A DNA stretch of 64,000 bases from Diacronema lutheri (Eukaryota > Haptophyta > Pavlovophyceae > Pavlovales > Pavlovaceae). Of the stretch, positions 1-11,691 are shown piece by piece. The DNA lies in the NCBI GenBank assembly GCA_019448385.1, contig JAGTXO010000002.1, positions 62,001-126,000 on the forward strand, read 5' to 3'. The translations under genes and the position numbers were made by a program. The notes under the pieces are model-generated. The model was not told where the DNA came from. It did no database searches and saw nothing but the letters and a program-made list of their open reading frames with translations. Numbering within the stretch: the stretch's first letter is position 1; the number at the start of each line of letters is the position of its first letter.

Positions 1-923
1 CCCCTGCATCCGCCTCGTCGCCGTCGCCGTCATCGTCGTCGTCGTCGTCGTCCGTTTCTCGGTCGCCCCCCTCGTCCTCATCGTCCTCCTCCTGCGCCTC
101 CTCCCCGTCGAGCTCCTCCGTCCGCTCGTCGTCGCTGCCGTCGACCCCGGCACCGAAAACGTCACCGTCGCCCTCGACGTCGCCGTCGTCTTCGTCTTCG
201 TCGCCGTCGTCGTCGTCGTCGTCGCCGCCGTTATCGCCACCGCCGCCGTCGCCGCCGCGCAGCTGCTGGCGCTCGGCGAGCTCGACAAACGAATCCATCT
301 CGTCAAGCAGCTCGTCAACGGAAGCCGCCGAGCGCGGCCTGCGCGGCGCGGCGCTGCGCTTGCGCGCGCCTTTGCGCCTTGTCGGCGCGCTGTCGGCATC
401 CGCAGCGCTCTCGCAGTCAGCATCTGCCTTGTCGTCGCTTCCGCCCGGCCGAGCGCCCGCCCGAAGAGGCCCGGGCTTGGCGTTTCCTCGAACGTCCTCT
501 CGCGCCTCCTCGCGCGGCGCGAGCTCGATCTCGTCGGTGCGCGCGAGCAGCTGCCGGACGCTCTTCTCGAGCTGCCGCACTAACGGCCCGTTGTGCAGCT
601 GGAGCTGCTCCCAGATCTGCTCGAGGTCAAAGTTGGCCACGTAGAGTTCGCCCAGCACGCTCAAGCCGTGCGCGTCGTGCTGCTTGGCTGCGCGCGCCGC
701 GTGCCGCGCGCGACCGAACGCTCGCGCCGTCGCATCACCGTGCGCCTCGCGGAGCGCGCGAGCGCGGCGCGCGCGGGCGCGCCGCGCCGCGCGGCGCACC
801 GCAATCGAAGAGCTCTTTGGTCACGCCACGCAACGTCTCCGTCAGCTCCGCGGACGGCAGCGCAAAGTCCTCCGCGCGCAGTTCCGCCACGCGCCGGCCG
901 GCGACCGCGCACCACGTGGCCAT
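1..923 (-). CDS. MPP10: U3 snoRNP protein MPP10, N-terminal part (runs off the left edge)
   Basis: MPP10 is a nucleolar component of the U3 snoRNP / small-subunit processome needed for 18S rRNA maturation. Reading leftwards, exon 1 (923-800) starts MATWCAVAGRR and ends in KELFDC. A 112-bp intron (799-688, GTGCGC...GCGCAG, phase 1) leads to exon 2 (687-1), which contains the family motif FDLEQIWEQLQLHN. A lysine/arginine-rich stretch and very long Asp/Glu runs follow, as is typical of MPP10; the GTC/GAC-rich repeats at 1-250 encode these acidic runs. The C-terminal half lies outside the window. An upstream in-frame extension is possible, but the ATG at 923 gives the best N-terminus. It is head to head with the RNR gene, 160 bp away. 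The identification rests on the EQIW motif plus the acidic architecture. Confidence 0.8.
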
Positions 924-1083
924 CGTGGTCACGATGGGCGTCCTGCCGGCCGCCCGACTTTGAAAACTTGTACGCCTGGCTTCTCCAGAGAACACGATTT
1001 TTCAAAAGGGGCGAAGGTCGTGGAGGGGTTTTGCCGCGCTTTGGTCTCCCTCAACGTCGTCGTCGGTGGCGGACGCAGCAGCG
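924..1083. promoter_or_regulatory. Divergent promoter region between MPP10 and RNR small subunit
   Basis: A 160-bp spacer separates two start codons that point away from each other. It contains an AT-richer island, TTTTTCAAAAGGGGCG (998-1013), which read on the minus strand is CGCCCCTTTTGAAAAA. The same CGCCC-T4/6 core appears in front of several other genes here (32266, 40856, 61404, 62876), so it is a candidate core promoter element. The regulatory role is inferred only from position and recurrence. Confidence 0.4.
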
Positions 1084-2419
1084 ATGAGCCCTCTCGTCGA
1101 GTCGAACGTGATGGCCTTGCCGTCGGCGGCGCCGTTGGGCAAGGACGCGTCTGCACTGGCCTCAGGCACGCGGCCCGCCGCCGCGCCCGCCCCGCTCGTC
1201 CTCCCCGACGTGCACCGGCTGCAGCTGTCCGACGCCGACAAGGCCGAGCCGATCCTGCGCGAGAACAAGGGGCGCTTCGTCCTGCTGCCGATTAAGCACC
1301 CGCGCGTGTGGGAGATGTACAAGAAGGCGGAGGCGTCGTTCTGGACCGCCGAGGAGATCGATCTCGCCTCCGACATGCGCGACTGGGAGAAGCTCACGGC
1401 GGACGAGAAGCACTTTGTGAGTCACGTGCTCGCCTTCTTCGCGGCGAGCGACGGGATCGTCAACGAGAACCTCGCGATGCGGTTCGCGTCGGAGGTGCAG
1501 CTGCCCGAGGCGCGCGCCTTCTACGGCTTCCAGATGGCCATGGAGAACATCCATTCCGAGACGTACAGGTGCGGCCCGGCGCGCGCGCCCGCGCGCGCGC
1601 CGCGCGGCGGCGCGCGGCGCGCCGACGCTTGCGCGCGCGCGCGGCCCGCGCGGCGGCGTGCGCAGCTTGCTCATCGACACGTACATCAAGGACAGTGCCG
1701 AGCGCGACAAGCTGCTCAACGCGATCGAGACGGTGCCGTGCGTGCAGGCCAAGGCACAGTGGGCGATGAAGTGGATCGACTCGTCCGGCTCGTTCGCCGA
1801 GCGGCTCGTCGCGTTCGCGGTCGTTGAGGGCATCTTCTTCTCCGGCTCGTTCTGCTCGATCTTCTGGCTGAAGAAGCGCGGCTTGATGCCAGGCCTCACC
1901 TTCTCAAACGAGCTCATCTCGCGCGACGAGGGGATGCACTGCGACTTTGCGTGCCTCCTCTACTCGATGCTGCACAACAAGCTCTCGGACGACACCGTGC
2001 ACACGATCGTCGGCGATGCCGTCGCGCACGAGAAGCACTTTGTCACCGACTCGCTGCCCGTCGACCTGATCGGGATGAACTCAAAGCTGATGGCACAGTA
2101 CATTGAGTTTTGCGCCGACCGCCTCCTCCTCTCCCTCGGCCACCCGAAGCTCTACGAGGCGAGCAACCCGTTCGACTGGATGGAGATGATCAGCCTGCAG
2201 GGCAAGGTGCGCGCACACGCCTCGCGAGCGAGCCGAGGGCGTGCAGCGCGGCGCGGCGCGGTGCTCGGCTCAATGCACCGGCCGGCGCGCACGCGCGCCG
2301 CTCGCGCGCGCGCGCGCGCGCAGACCAACTTCTTTGAAAAGCGCGTAGGCGACTATCAGAAGTCGGGCGTGATGAGCGACAAGGCGGACAACGTCTTCAC
2401 GCTCGAGGCGGACTTTTGA
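1084..2419 (+). CDS. RRM2: Ribonucleoside-diphosphate reductase small subunit (class I R2)
   Basis: This is the radical-generating beta subunit of class Ia ribonucleotide reductase, which makes dNTPs with the R1 subunit. Exons are 1084-1568, 1666-2206 and 2324-2419; both introns are GTGCG...CAG (97 and 117 bp). The spliced protein is 373 aa, close to the family length. All di-iron and radical residues are visible: D123, E154 and H157 (MAMENIHSE), tyrosyl-radical Y161, E216 (VVEGIFF), and E250 and H253 ([10 protein letters not shown]). It ends FTLEADF, the conserved tail that docks into R1. ATG 1084 is the first ATG after the divergent promoter; the N-terminal 40 residues are low complexity. 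Function is near certain. Confidence 0.96.
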
Positions 2420-2637
2420 GCGCCCTTTGCGAGCGCACGCGCGGTAGAGCTCGAGCGTGAGGGGTCCGCTCGAGGTTCGGGCCGCGGAGGGCTGGCAAAC
2501 GCCTTTTGGCCGCGCCGCACGGTGACACGTGCGCGGCGAGAGAGCGGCACAGAGTCGCTGTTGGGGACAACACGGTGACAACACCGGCAGGCTCATACAA
2601 TTTTCGTGACTGAAAAAGGGAAACGGACTGAGAGTCT

Positions 2638-5175
2638 ATGTCATCGGCGCTTGCGGCCGCGCTCGCGGTCGCGCCGCTCCTCGTGACGGCGTGGCGCGCG
2701 CGCGCGCGCGCAAGGCCGGCGCCGAGTGTGCAGTCGGTGGTGTATATAACGCCGCCCGACCTGGGCGAGGACGACGGCGAGAGCGACGACGGCGCTCGTG
2801 TGCCGGCGGCCGGCGCGGCGCACGCGACGTGCGCCAAGCCACCACCGAGCACGCCGCCCACGCCGCGCGCGCGTGCACGCGAGGCGCGCGCAGTGCACGG
2901 CGCGTCTCCGCCCGCGGCCGGTGGGCACGCGAACGCCGGCCGGTGCACGCCGCCGAATGTGGCGGTCGTCGCGGGCGCGGGCGGACTGCCGCAGCGCGCG
3001 AGCGCGAGCAGCGAGCTGGATGGCGTGTTCCTCTCGTCGGTGGAGACGAGCGACGACCTGCTCCGCCTGAGCGCGGAGGAGAGCCGCCTCGCCCGCTCGC
3101 CCGCCATGGGCGCGCCCCTCGTTGTCGTGTTTGGCTCGATCAATATGGACCTGCACGCGGAGACGGACGGGTTCCCGTCCGTCGGCTCGAACATGAAGGG
3201 GCGCTTCTTCAACTCGCCGGGGGGCAAGGGAGCGAACGAGGCGGTGGGCATCGCGCAGCTCGGCATCCGCACAATGCTCATCGGCCGCGTCGGCGTCGAC
3301 CCGATGGGCGACCTCCTTCTCGCGCAGCTGCCGCAGTGGCGCGTCGACGTGAGTGCCGTGCAGCGCGACGAGCACCACTCGACGGGCGTGGCGGTGATCG
3401 TGCAGTCGGCGCGCGAGAAGCACAAGCTCACGATCTCGTGCCAGGGCGCAAACTCCGCCGTCGGCCAGCCCGAGCTCGACGCGCTCAAGCTCGCGCTCCC
3501 GCGCGCGTGCGCCCTCGTGCTGCAGCTCGAGGTGAACCATGCGGCCGTCGCGCACGCGGCAGAGCTCGCGGCGGAGGCGGGAAAGATGGTGGTGCTCAAG
3601 GCGAGCCCGTGCGCCGTCGCGGGCGACGCGCCCGACCGCCTCCTCCGCAGCGTCGACCTGCTCTTCGCCAACGACCTCGAGGCTTCGGTGCTCGTGAACG
3701 CGAGCGCGCCGCTCCTGACCCTCGCCGACACGGCGCGCGCTGCGGAGGAGTTGCGCATGTCGGGGATCGGCACGGTGGTGATCACGACGGCGGTCGCGCA
3801 CGTGATTGCGAGCAGCGGCGCGCTCGGCGCTGCCACCGCCGCCGCCGCCGCCGCCGCCGTCGTCGCGCCCGACGGGCGGACGGCGCGACCGGCTGGCGAC
3901 GGCGGGCGGCGCCGGGCGCACGGCGCGGCGCGTGGTGGCGCCGAGGGCGGCGCGCGCGCGCCGTCGAGCGCCGCGCGCACACTCGTCGTGCCCATGTTCC
4001 GCGTCGACATGGGCAACGGGCAGGTGATCGGAGCGGCTGACGCGTTCGTCGCGGCGTTCGTGTGCGCGACCGTCTCGGGTGCGCCGCTCGAGGCCGCGGC
4101 CGTGCGCGCGTCGTGCGCGGGCTCGTTCTCGACGACCAAGCCGGGCACGTGGGACTCGATGCCGCACGCCGAGCAGCTCGACACCTTCATGCTGCAGCGC
4201 GTTGGCATCGACACGGCGCGCGCCGACGCGCTGGGCGAGAGCGCGTGGCCGGGCGCACGCGGCCTCGCCGTGCCGGCGGCGCCCGCGGCGGAGGCGGCGG
4301 TGCTAAGCGCCGACGTGGGCTCGCTGCGCGGTGAGGCCGCCGAGCCGCTGCGCAAGCACCGCGATGCGCTCGGCCAATCTCTTCTCCACCTCGCGGCGAT
4401 GGGCGGGAACGAGGAGGTGATGGCGTTGCTCATCATCTTCGACCTGCCGCTCACGCACCTCGACGCTTTCGGCTGCACGCCGCTCGACCGCGCGCACGAG
4501 AGCGCGACGCTCAGCCGGCTCGCGCCGAGCGCGACCGCGTGCCGCGAGCTGCTGCTCGCTGCCGCCGTGCTGCAGGTTGCGCTGTGCGGCGACCGTTGGA
4601 GCGCCTTGAACGCTGCCGGCCTGTGCGCTGGCCTGCCGCCCTCGCAGCAGTCGTCGCAGCAGCAGCAGCAGCAGCAGCAGCAGCACGCGGCGCAGCACGG
4701 CGCGTCGCCCGCGGCCGCCGCGGCCGCCGCGGGCGCCAACGGCCGCGTCTCGCCCGCCGCGCCACGCCGCCATCGTGGCGGCTCGCCGCCATCCTCACGC
4801 CGCGCGCGCGCGCGCAGCGGCGGCGGCGGCGAGCGCGTCGGCTGGTTGGGCGCTGTCTCACGTTTGCACAGCTGGGAGGCGCTGAGCGGGCAGGAGGACC
4901 ACCGCGTGACGGCAAGCAGCTCCGCCGTCGGCGTCGGCAATGGCGCGCAGCTCGGTGAGGCCAAGCGCACGCCCGCGGCAGCCACGGCCGAGGCCGAGGC
5001 GCGCACGCACGCCGCGCCGGCGGCCGCGCGCGCGGATGGCGGCACGGACGGCGCCGGCGGCGAGCGCGAGACGGGCGTGCATACACCGGGCGCGCGTCGC
5101 GGCGGCGGCGCGCCGGCCGCCGGGCGCGCGCGCAGCGGCGCGCGCTCGAGCTCGCACGCGACGCTGCAGGCCGGC

Positions 5176-5206
<31 letters not shown>

Positions 5207-8148
5207 CCTCACCGGCAGCGGCGCACGGCGCGCAGCGCGCGCGCAGCCGCCTCGACTTCCCCAGCTCGGAGCGCGACGTGGGCCCCACGTCCGCCGCCGC
5301 GCTCATCTTCTCGCTCCTTGCCGCCGAATCGCGCTACTGCCAGCGCGTCGGCGCGCATTACGCGCTCGCCGCGTTGCGCGCACTCGGCGGCAAGGTCGGC
5401 GCCGACGGCCATCGCTCGCTCCGCCGCCAGTCGACGGAGCCGCGGCTGCTCGCGACGCTCGGCGCGCACGCGGACGGCTCGAGCGCGGACGCGCGCACGC
5501 CGGGCGTCGCGCGCCTCGCCTCCGTCCCCGCGCACGCCTCTGCCGCCGCGCGCGCCGCGCGCGCGAGCGCCCTGCTGCCCCACCCACCGGCGGCGGCGCA
5601 CGCGTCCGCGTCCGCCTCCGCTTCGTCGTGCGAGCTGCGCGCGCTCGCGCAGCACGACGGCGGCGACGGCGACGGCGACGGCGGCGGCGGTGGCGGCGGC
5701 GCGGGTGCACGCGGCGGCGGCGCGGCGCTCGGCCACGAGCTGCTGCTGTACCTCTCCACCGCGCACGACGGGCAGAGCCTCGTACACCTCGCCGCGCAGC
5801 GTGGCGAGCTCGAGCTGCTGCGTGCGCTCCATGAGCTCGGCGCGGACATGACGGCGCGCACGTACAAGCAGGAGACCGCGCTGCATTTCGCCGCGACGGC
5901 GGAGCAGGAGGGGGCTTGCGTGCAGCTGATGCGCTGGAGCGAGCATCTGATCGAGACGAAGGACTGCGATGGCTACCGCGCGCAGGACCTGTGCCCCGAC
6001 CGCTTCCGGGCAGTGATGCAGCGGCATGCGGCAAGCATCCGCCAGCCGGCGCAGGCGGTGGGCGTCGCTCAGCGCTACATGCTATGGCCGCTCGCCGCCG
6101 ACCGCGCCGAGCCGCGCGAGCGCGCGAGCCGCGGCTCATGCGCCGTCCGGCTGGGCACGGACAAGCGCACGGGCGACCCGGTCGCGCTCAAGTACTTTGC
6201 GTCCGCCGAGGAGCGCGACCGCGAGCGCGAGCTGCTGCTTCTCGTCGGGCCCGCGAGCTGCCCGCGCGTGATCGACTCCTTCGACGACGAGTGCACACCC
6301 AACGCCGGCGGCGCGTGCGGCTCGGACGGCTTCGCGCACGTGCTCGTCCTCGAGGCCGCCGACACGCAACAGTCGCTCAAGGACTTCATCCACGCCAACG
6401 CCGCGTCGGGGCCGCGCGCGCGGTGCGAGCTGATGCTCGCGGCGACGGCGAAGCGGATCTTGCAGCTCGTCAACGCCGTGCACCAGCTCGGCGTCGTCCA
6501 CCTCGACCTGAAGCCGCACCACTTCCTCCGCTTCTGCGGCGCGTGGAAGCTCATCGACTTTGGCGCCGCGCGCGTCGCGGGCGACAAATGCGCGCAGCCG
6601 GCGTACACGCAGGGCTACTGCGCGCCCGAGGTGGCCGAGCTCATCGCCGGCGACGTCGCCGCCGCCGTCGGCGACGACGACGACGCGCGCGCTCCGCCCG
6701 CCGCCGTCGCGCCCGCGTCGTCGGCGCCGCAGCTGCGCCCGCCCGCGTCGGCCGACGGCGCGGCCGGCGCGCCGCCGCTCGCGGCGGCGATCGCGCCGCT
6801 CGCGCCGGCGGGCGGCGTGGACGGGCGCCGCGCCGCGCAGACCGGTCCGCTGCCGCCGCCCGCCTCGCCGCCCGCCTTGCCGCCCGCGCGCGCGAGCAGC
6901 GGCGGCGCCGACGGCGCCGGCGCCATCCGGCACGGCGCGCTGACGCTCAGTGCGGAGGTTGACATCTTCTCGTGCGGCCTCATCCTCTTCGAGCTCTTTA
7001 CGGGCAGGCCGTTCTTCCACCCGCGCCTCGAGCCGTGGCCGCCGCGCGTCCAGCCGCCCGCGCTGCAGCGCGCGCCGTCGCTGCCGCGCGTGCACGCCGG
7101 CGGGCGGCGGTGCGGCGGCGGCGGCGGCGGCGGCCCACTCCTCACCGACTCGACCGTTCGCTGGCGGTGCGTGGCGCGGCTGCGCGCGCATCAGCAGTGC
7201 GCGCGGATCGTCCTGCCGATGCTGCGCGTGCAGCCGTCGCAGCGGCCGCCGCTCTTCGAGCTGCTCAACAAGAGCTTCTTCCGCCCCGCCGAGGATACGG
7301 TGCAGCGCAAGCAGATCGAGGTGCTCGCCATCTTCTCGTCGCCCGTTCGGCTGCGCGAGCGGCACGTCGAGGGGTGCATCCCGCATCTCGCGCTCATGCG
7401 CGAGCTGATGCACCTGCAGCAGGGCCTGCCCGAGGCGCAGCGCGTCATCCGCCCCGCCGCGCGCTTCCCCGAGAGCTTGACAATCCCGCTGCGTGAGCAT
7501 TTGCCCCGAGTCCTGCAGTTCTCCGGACACGCCTCGCCCGACCGCGCGCACGCGATCGGCGGGCGCACCGCCGCGCCGACGGGCATCGTGGGCGGCACGC
7601 TGCTCTTCGAGCTCGAGGACGGGACGGCGCAGGTGCCCCCGCCCGACGAGCTCGTCCGGTTGCTCTACCACCAGCCGCGGCTGCAGTGTGTCTTTCTCAA
7701 CGCGTGCTGCTCCGCGTCGCTCGCGCGCCAGATTGTCACGGAGCTGCCGCATCTGCGCGTCATCTGCTGGACGACGCTCGTCGATGACCGGGCGGCGACC
7801 GCCTTCTCCAAGGGGTTCTACGACTACCTCGGCTCAGAGCTTTCCGCCGGCACCGCCGGGCAGGGGGACGTGATCGCTCGCGCCTTCCGCGCCGCGGCCG
7901 AGGCGTTTGCACACGCGGGCTTCACGTTTGGTGACCCAGCGCCGTGGCTCGAGCTGCGGCTCAACAAGCCGCCACCCGTAGCGGGCAAGTACGCGCTCGT
8001 GTGCCGCGACAACGTCAACGCGCCCGACGTTTCGCTCGGCGCGGACGCCGGCTTGGCGCACACCTCCGAGCTGCCGCCGCCTGATCCGCCGCCGAGCCGT
8101 GAGGCGAGCGGCGGCGGCAGCGTGAGCAGCGCTTTTTCATACGGCTAG
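2638..8148 (+). CDS. PfkB carbohydrate kinase - ankyrin - protein kinase - CHAT protease fusion
   Basis: A single uninterrupted frame encodes 1,836 aa. In order: a hydrophobic N-terminus (possible signal anchor); a PfkB/ribokinase domain at about 160-530 with GSINMD, PGGKGANEA (195-200) and the catalytic aspartate D468 in IGAADAF (usually GAGD); an ankyrin unit near 580 (SLLHLAAMGG); long Ala/Gly/Arg-rich linkers; two more ankyrin units near 1045-1100; a protein kinase at about 1150-1540 with VALKYF, HLDLKPHH (D1290), LIDFG (D1307) and a GYCAPE-type activation segment; and at about 1560-1790 a CHAT (caspase-like) peptidase fold with QFSGHAS (H1631) and FLNACCSAS (C1690). The kinase loop lacks the usual Asn after HxDxK, and a low-complexity insert splits its C-lobe. 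Each domain is recognised by motif; the combined role is unknown. A chimera of adjacent genes is possible, but no stop or splice signal separates the parts. Confidence 0.8.
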
Positions 8149-8422
8149 GGTACAAGGGGAGGGCCCCCCCGGGGTGCACCGGCGAGGGACCCATGGGCTC
8201 CACAGTCGGCGCACTATCCGGACCGTCGCGCCGCCGCGCACACACACGCGGCTGCGCCAGGCGACTGGGCCGCGCCTCATGCCAGCGCGGCACCGCGTAC
8301 CAGACCGGCGCACGGCCGCGCGGGCTGCGCGAGCTGCGCGAGCTGCGCGGGGTGGAGCGCCGCCTCTGTGTGCCGCCCCTGCGTGTGCATCCGACCGGAC
8401 GAGGCCCAGTCAGCCAACCCAG

Positions 8423-9532
8423 TCAGTCAACCTCTGCGAGGTAGTCCTTGATCTCAGCGGGCGAGAGGATGCGGAAGCGCTTGTCATCGCTCACCACGGC
8501 GATCTCGATGTTGTGCTCGTCGACGAGCCCGTCGAACCCCTCCTTGAGCGTGAGCAGCGCCGTGTGGATCGCATCCTCGAGCTCCATCTCGTCGTTCAAG
8601 CTGCAGACAGCAGAGGGATGGGGCGGGGGGGGGGGGGGGGGAATATCCCAAGGGGGGGGGGGGGGGGGGGGGGGGTCGAGGGGAACGCGGGCGGTCAGGC
8701 GCGCCGGCGGGCGGGCCGGCCGCTGAGGCGCGGCGCGCGCGTGCGCGCGTGCGCGCGCGCACCGCTTCTCGAGAAAGCTCTTCGCGTTGACAAAGTTCTT
8801 GCCGATCGCGTTTGCCTTCCACGCGACGAACGAGCCGCTCGGGTCGACCTGGTAGAGGTGCGGTCCGGCGTGGTCAAAGCCGGCGAGAAGGAGCGAGATG
8901 CCAAAGGGGCGCACGCCGCCCGACTGCGTGAACTCCTGCATCACCGCCGCGAGCTCGCGCACGAGCTGCAGCGCCGGGATCTCTTCCCGGTAGATGCGAA
9001 AGTACGCCTGCGCGGCCTTGCGCCCCTTTGCGACCAGAACGCGAAAGTCGGGGCCTGCGCGAGAGGCGGCGGCGCGGGCGCGGGAGGCGGGGCGTGCGGC
9101 GCGCGGAGGAGCGCGGCGGCGTGGCCGCGTGAGCACGCGCGCCGCTGCGCGCGCGCGGCGGAGCGCGCGGCGGCCGGGCGCGCGCGCACCCATCCCCGAG
9201 TAGACGGCGCCGATCGAGCTGGTGAGCATGCAGATCTTCTGCAACGAGGTCTCGTCGATCAGGATGGTCGGCGCCTTCTTCTCGGTCGCAATCACCACGC
9301 CATTCTTGGCTGCGCCGCGCGGTGCACGCCGAGGCGCGTGGGCGCGCGCGCGCGCGCGAACGGCGCGCGCGGCGCGGCCGTCCCGGGGCGCGCGACACGG
9401 CGCGCGCGGCGCACCTCGGATGCCGAGCGATGTGCTGCCGGCGGCGACGGCGTTGAGCGCGTACTCGATCTGCACGAGCTTCCCCGACGGGCTAAAGGTC
9501 GTCAGCGAGAACGAGTACGCCCCGTCCGCCAT
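8423..9532 (-). CDS. PSMA2: 20S proteasome subunit alpha type-2
   Basis: This is a structural alpha-ring subunit of the 20S proteasome. Four exons, read leftwards: 9532-9415, 9309-9190, 9054-8763 and 8600-8423. Introns begin GTGCG and end CAG. The product is 235 aa, matching the family (234 in human). It begins MADGAYSFSLTTFSPSGKL, the alpha-subunit signature that closes the gate, and contains YSGMGPDFRVLV and DEHNIEIAVV. The last intron (8762-8601) holds two long C tracts on the coding strand just before the acceptor. The ATG at 9532 gives the expected N-terminus. It is divergent from the ART/TLDc gene. Confidence 0.96.
   Translation of the reverse strand: MADGAYSFSLTTFSPSGKLVQIEYALNAVAAGSTSLGIRGAPRAPCRAPRDGRAARAVRARARAHAPRRAPRGAAKNGVVIATEKKAPTILIDETSLQKICMLTSSIGAVYSGMGARAPGRRALRRARAAARVLTRPRRRAPPRAARPASRARAAASRAGPDFRVLVAKGRKAAQAYFRIYREEIPALQLVRELAAVMQEFTQSGGVRPFGISLLLAGFDHAGPHLYQVDPSGSFVAWKANAIGKNFVNAKSFLEKRCARARAHARAAPQRPARPPARLTARVPLDPPPPPPPPWDIPPPPPPPHPSAVCSLNDEMELEDAIHTALLTLKEGFDGLVDEHNIEIAVVSDDKRFRILSPAEIKDYLAEVD
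8624..8676 (-). other. Poly-C pyrimidine tracts in the last PSMA2 intron
   Basis: Two homopolymer runs (poly-G on the plus strand, about 17 and 24 bases, split by AATATCCCAA) read as poly-C in the direction of the PSMA2 transcript. They sit about 25 bp upstream of the 3' splice site at 8601, the normal place for a polypyrimidine tract. A comparable tract precedes the acceptor of the FkbM gene. Confidence 0.6.
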
Positions 9533-9645
9533 GGCGCACCACCCGCTCCGTGAGCGCGCGCGGCCTCGCTCGCGAGCGCCGGACGACAACTTGTGTGTTG
9601 ATCAACTCCGGGCGAAATGGCTTCCGGCGGCGGTACGACGTTGCG

Positions 9646-11659
9646 ATGATCGACCTCGCGCCGCTCGACCGCGCGCGGCTCGAGCACCAGCTGCAGCTCG
9701 GGTGCGATCGTCCGGACATCCGGCTACGCGCCGGCCGCGACGTCCGCGCTCCCGCGCTCGCGGCGCGCTTTGAGTCGCACTGCGCGCGCCTGCGCGAGCC
9801 GCGCGTGCTCGACTCGTTTGTCGAGGTCGCGCTGCTCAAGGCGCCGAACACGCTCGAGCGCGTGCTCACCGAGGGCTTCCGCATCGCGCCGCGCGGCCTC
9901 GTCTTCCCCCACGGCCAGCTGCAGCTCGGCGACGGGCTCGCGCACCGGCTGCTGCACTGCCGGATCGCGGTCGGGCGCGCGTACGGCGCGCACGGCGGCG
10001 AGGTGAATGCCGCCACCAGCCTGCCCGGGAGCAGCCCGGTGCCCGTTGGCTTCGACTCGCTCCGCCTGCTGGACGCGCGCCCGCCCCCCAGCGCCGCGCC
10101 ACCATCGCCGCCCTACTATTCTGAGTTTTGCGTCTTCCATCCGGACGCGGTGCTGCCGTGTGCGCTGCTCGTGTGCGACCTGCGCGCGCCGCCGGTGCCG
10201 CGCGCGCTGCCGCTCGACGGCGAGACGCGCGCAGCGGCGAGCCCTCCGTCCGCCCGCGCCGTTGGCACGCGTGCGCCGTTGGCGAGCGCCGCCACCGCCG
10301 CCGGCGCCCCTTCCGCGCGCCGGCGCGCCGCCGGCAGCGGGCGCACGCCCGTGTCCGCCGCCGCCGCCGCCGCCGCCGCGGCTACGGCCGCGTGCGTCGA
10401 GCGCGCGCACGCGGAGGAGGCGCCGGCGGCTGAGGAGAGCGCAACATATCCCACCGAGCTCGAGCACGCCGTGCGCTACTGGGACTTGGTGTGGCGCGTG
10501 GGTGTTTCCATTGCTGACAAGATGGCAGGCACGCACTCGCGCGGCGAGGGCGCGGCGCACACGCTGCTGCCCGTTGCGCAGGCCGCGCGGCTCGAGCTCG
10601 GCAAGCCGACGGCCGAGGCGCGCGCTGTGGGCAAGTACCGCGCCGCGCTCGACGCGCGCCTCGACGAGCTCGCGCGTGAGCGCCGCGCCGTGCGCGCGCA
10701 GGCGGCGCGCGCCGAGGCCGAGATTCGCGCAGAGGCCGAGCGCGCGCTCGCGCAGCTCGCGCAGTTGGCGGACGGCACGCTGCGCGCGCTCGACTCGGAG
10801 CAGGCGGAGGTGCACAGGCAGCAGGCGGCGCTTACGCGCATGGACGCCTTCGCCCAACGCCACCGCGCGGGCGCCGACGCCGCGCTCGCTCTCAGCGTCG
10901 TGACGGAAACACGCCGCGCGGCGGAGGCGGCGGCCGCTGCTGAATTTGCGCTGCTCGGCGCAAGGCGGCCGGTCGACGCGCACTTTACGCTGTGCGGCGA
11001 GCTGCACGTGCGCTGCGCGCGCGCCTCGCCCGACGCCGCGCCGCGCGCGCAGTCCGCCGCTGGCCACACGCCCGCCGACGGCGACGACGCGGCCCCGCGC
11101 GCGCGCACTGCTGGAGCCGCCGCCGAGCCTTCGCCACGCGAGGCGAGCGGGGTCGAGCGCGCAGACCGCGTCCGAAGCGGCATGCTCGCGGCCGTCGTCG
11201 CGTCACCATCGTGCGCACCGCTCGGTGCCGCGTGTGCGTACACCGCGCCGCGCGCATTTCTGTTCTCACCGTCTGACAGCGGCGATTCGCCAGCGTCGTC
11301 TGCGGCCGCGTGGCCCGCGCTCGCCCTTGGCGGCGATGCGGCGAATGGCCGTGGCGACGGCCTGCTTGGCGGTGGTCGTGCGAGCGGCAGCGACGGCATG
11401 CTGCACGACGCCGCCGCCGCGCGGGGTGACGCGACGGTGCGGCCGCTCGCCGAGCCGCCGCGCTGCAAACTGCCGCCACAGCCGCCGCCGCGGCCGCCGC
11501 CGCAGCCGCCGTCGCCGCCTCCACACACTCCGCCCACCGCGCCCGCAGACGAGTGCGCCTCGGCGGCGGCCGCACCGCCCGTCTGCAAGCAACACGTCGA
11601 ATCGGGCAGCGCACTGGGCAGCGCACTGGGCAGCGCACTGGGCAGCCGCCTGCGCCTCG

Positions 11660-11691
<32 letters not shown>

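Noticed and set aside
9550-9645. Earlier in-frame start for the ART/TLDc gene
   Set aside because: The upstream codons are not ATG at 9550 and would come within 20 bp of the PSMA2 start; ATG 9646 leaves a normal divergent spacer.
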